Positions 56,686 through 57,870 of a stretch of DNA of 57,870 nucleotides are shown one piece after another. Origin of the DNA: a virus; IMG/VR virus record IMGVR_UViG_3300042860_002301, positions 1 to 57,870 of that record; one strand, 5' to 3'. A program made the position numbers and the translations under genes. The number at the start of each line of letters is the position of its first letter. Within the stretch, counting starts at the first letter, position 1. The notes beneath the pieces were generated by a model. That model did not search any database. It saw nothing but the letters and a program-made list of their open reading frames with translations, and was not told the DNA's origin.

Positions 56686-57798
56686 TCAGACAACGAGCTT
56701 GAAGAAGTTACGCGGGCTCTTGAACTTGAGGTTGCCGAGCGTGGACACCACGTAGCGGTACTGCTGCGTGATCTCGTCGTAGAACGGACCCTCAGAGGTC
56801 ATCAACTGACCTTCCATGCAGAGGAGTTCGATGTTGCCCGTCGCCAGACCGTAGCCGGTGTTGGCAGGAACACTCACCTCGCTCCCGACCTCCACGCCGT
56901 CGAACTCAAACACATCCGTGAAGCCGTAGCTCCGCAGACCGTTGGTCCGGCTGACGATGACACGCTCCTTGGCGTCCAGCGTGTTGAGGAAGTCGATGTA
57001 CAGCCGCCGGTCCAGGAGAACCATGTCGATCTGGTCTTCCTTGGTGTCGTTCCGGCGGGTCTGATGGATCGCCTCACGCAGGGCCTTGGAGCAGTTGTCC
57101 TTCCAGGTCGAAGCCCCGAAGTACGAACTGTCCGCGTTCACAATCACCGGGCTGAAGAAGTCGAATTCCGGATCGACATCGCCGTTCGGCCACATCGACA
57201 CGCCGTCCGCCGAGCCGCCGTACGCACCGAGGACGGTCGAAAGACCGGCGTAGGTGTCGTTCGGGTAGTAGAACGGGTCAGCCGTGTTGGCCGAGCGGGC
57301 CGTGGCACCAGCCAGAGTGGCGTCAATCGTCTGGGTCGCGCCCATGAACGATTCGATGCCGTGGAACCGCAGCTCATTGCCGGCCGCATAACCGTCCTGC
57401 ACCCACTCCCTGGCCAGGTACTGCTCCATCGAAGTGAGCAGACGGCTCGCCATTTTCCCGGCCACGTTCACAAGAGCTTGAGCCGAGCGGTTCTCCAGCA
57501 TTTCCTTCTTGTAGATGGCATCGGTGACCTGGGCCCCCCGATACTCCAACTCTAATTTCTTCCAGAGATTCTCGCGGGCGAAGCTGCGAGGAGTCTCACC
57601 ATTATTCCCAGAGGGATTGTGGTTCCGGTACTGGATTTCCCAGTCGAAGCCACGGCCACTCATGTTGGTGCGGATACGGCCCGCACCCTCAAGGGCAGCG
57701 AAGAACTTAAACTTCCGCAACGACGCAATCTCTTCCTCACGGAGATGATTGACAATCGTCGTTGCAATGGAACGAGCCCAGTCGGTCGAACTGCTCAT
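56686..57798 (-). CDS. Major capsid protein 2
   Basis: 370 residues, paralogue of the protein at 222-1328 with conserved blocks (PSGNNGETPRSFAR, KEMLENRSAQALVNVAGKM, RNDTKEDQIDMVLLDRRLYI). Differences cluster at residues 140-200 and the C-terminus. Preceded by scaffold 2 with a one-base overlap (TGATG) and followed by decoration 2. Both copies look intact, with no frameshift, so both are probably made. Confidence 0.9.
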   Translation of the reverse strand: MSSSTDWARSIATTIVNHLREEEIASLRKFKFFAALEGAGRIRTNMSGRGFDWEIQYRNHNPSGNNGETPRSFARENLWKKLELEYRGAQVTDAIYKKEMLENRSAQALVNVAGKMASRLLTSMEQYLAREWVQDGYAAGNELRFHGIESFMGATQTIDATLAGATARSANTADPFYYPNDTYAGLSTVLGAYGGSADGVSMWPNGDVDPEFDFFSPVIVNADSSYFGASTWKDNCSKALREAIHQTRRNDTKEDQIDMVLLDRRLYIDFLNTLDAKERVIVSRTNGLRSYGFTDVFEFDGVEVGSEVSVPANTGYGLATGNIELLCMEGQLMTSEGPFYDEITQQYRYVVSTLGNLKFKSPRNFFKLVV

Positions 57799-57870
57799 CA
57801 GATCACTCCATCGTTAACGAGTTGGCCGCGAAGCCTCTCTTCAAAAGACATCCGCTGGCGAGGTGCCCGC
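57798..57870 (-). CDS. Scaffolding protein 2 (partial, C-terminus only)
   Basis: The last 23 residues (RAPRQRMSFEERLRGQLVND then GVI) before the stop at 57798-57800 match the C-terminus of scaffold 1 at 1338. The stop overlaps the capsid 2 ATG by one base, so the two are coupled. The rest lies beyond the right edge. Confidence 0.78.
   Translation of the reverse strand, partial: RAPRQRMSFEERLRGQLVNDGVI

Noticed and set aside
1-57870. CRISPR arrays and insertion sequences
   Set aside because: No regularly spaced short repeats and no transposase or flanking inverted repeats were seen.

Overview
This 57.9 kb window is almost certainly the genome, or most of it, of a tailed phage or prophage with short-tail (podovirus-like) virion genes. 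The evidence is terminase, portal, two major capsid proteins, an adaptor, a nozzle-like tail protein, large low-complexity virion proteins, a tyrosine integrase, and an ERF/RecE-like recombination set. Base composition is GC-rich. A host in the Planctomycetota is suggested by the Cys-rich GxCC...GGxW modules in the 819-residue surface protein and by a protein resembling planctomycete sigma-like regulators. That host call is inference by eye only.

Layout. (1) 1-5827, minus strand: Cys-rich virion protein, Cys-cluster protein, coiled-coil protein, scaffold 1, major capsid protein 1 and the start of decoration protein 1, which is cut by the window edge. (2) 5828-8040: control region. It holds a lone regulator-like gene (6217-6747, minus), a dense field of palindromes, a complete type II hammerhead ribozyme at 7411-7464, one small gene, and a three-way-junction structured RNA at 7900-8006. 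(3) 8041-16912, plus strand: a tightly packed operon of about 27 mostly tiny genes, with start codons overlapping stops. It includes a C5 methyltransferase, a GHKL ATPase and a serine recombinase. (4) 23615-16716, minus strand: nucleases (HNH, SNase-like, PD-(D/E)XK, endonuclease VII), a subtilisin, a papain-like protease, several small membrane or exported proteins, and a sigma-like factor. (5) 31036-24049, minus strand: RecE-like exonuclease, ERF annealase, SSB, SF2 helicase and accessory genes, including a three-gene family sharing an LTDxER motif. (6) 31256-32193: tRNA D-arm fragment (candidate attP) and integrase, plus strand. (7) 57870-32170, minus strand: end of scaffold 2, capsid 2, decoration 2, terminator, Gln/Pro-rich virion protein, glycosyltransferase-like protein, small-terminase candidate, HNH enzyme, large terminase, portal, LamG-like protein, adaptor, split nozzle, collagen-like fibre and very large internal virion proteins.

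Regions 1 and 7 read as one continuous structural operon if the map is circular. The two window ends both fall inside a duplicated scaffold-capsid-decoration cassette. How the genes might work together: the early plus-strand operon, headed by a self-cleaving ribozyme, would supply takeover proteins. The two minus-strand middle operons would supply recombination, nuclease and lysis functions, with proteases perhaps replacing a muramidase. The sigma-like protein(s) would then switch on the long late operon. No DNA polymerase, primase, or classical endolysin was recognised.
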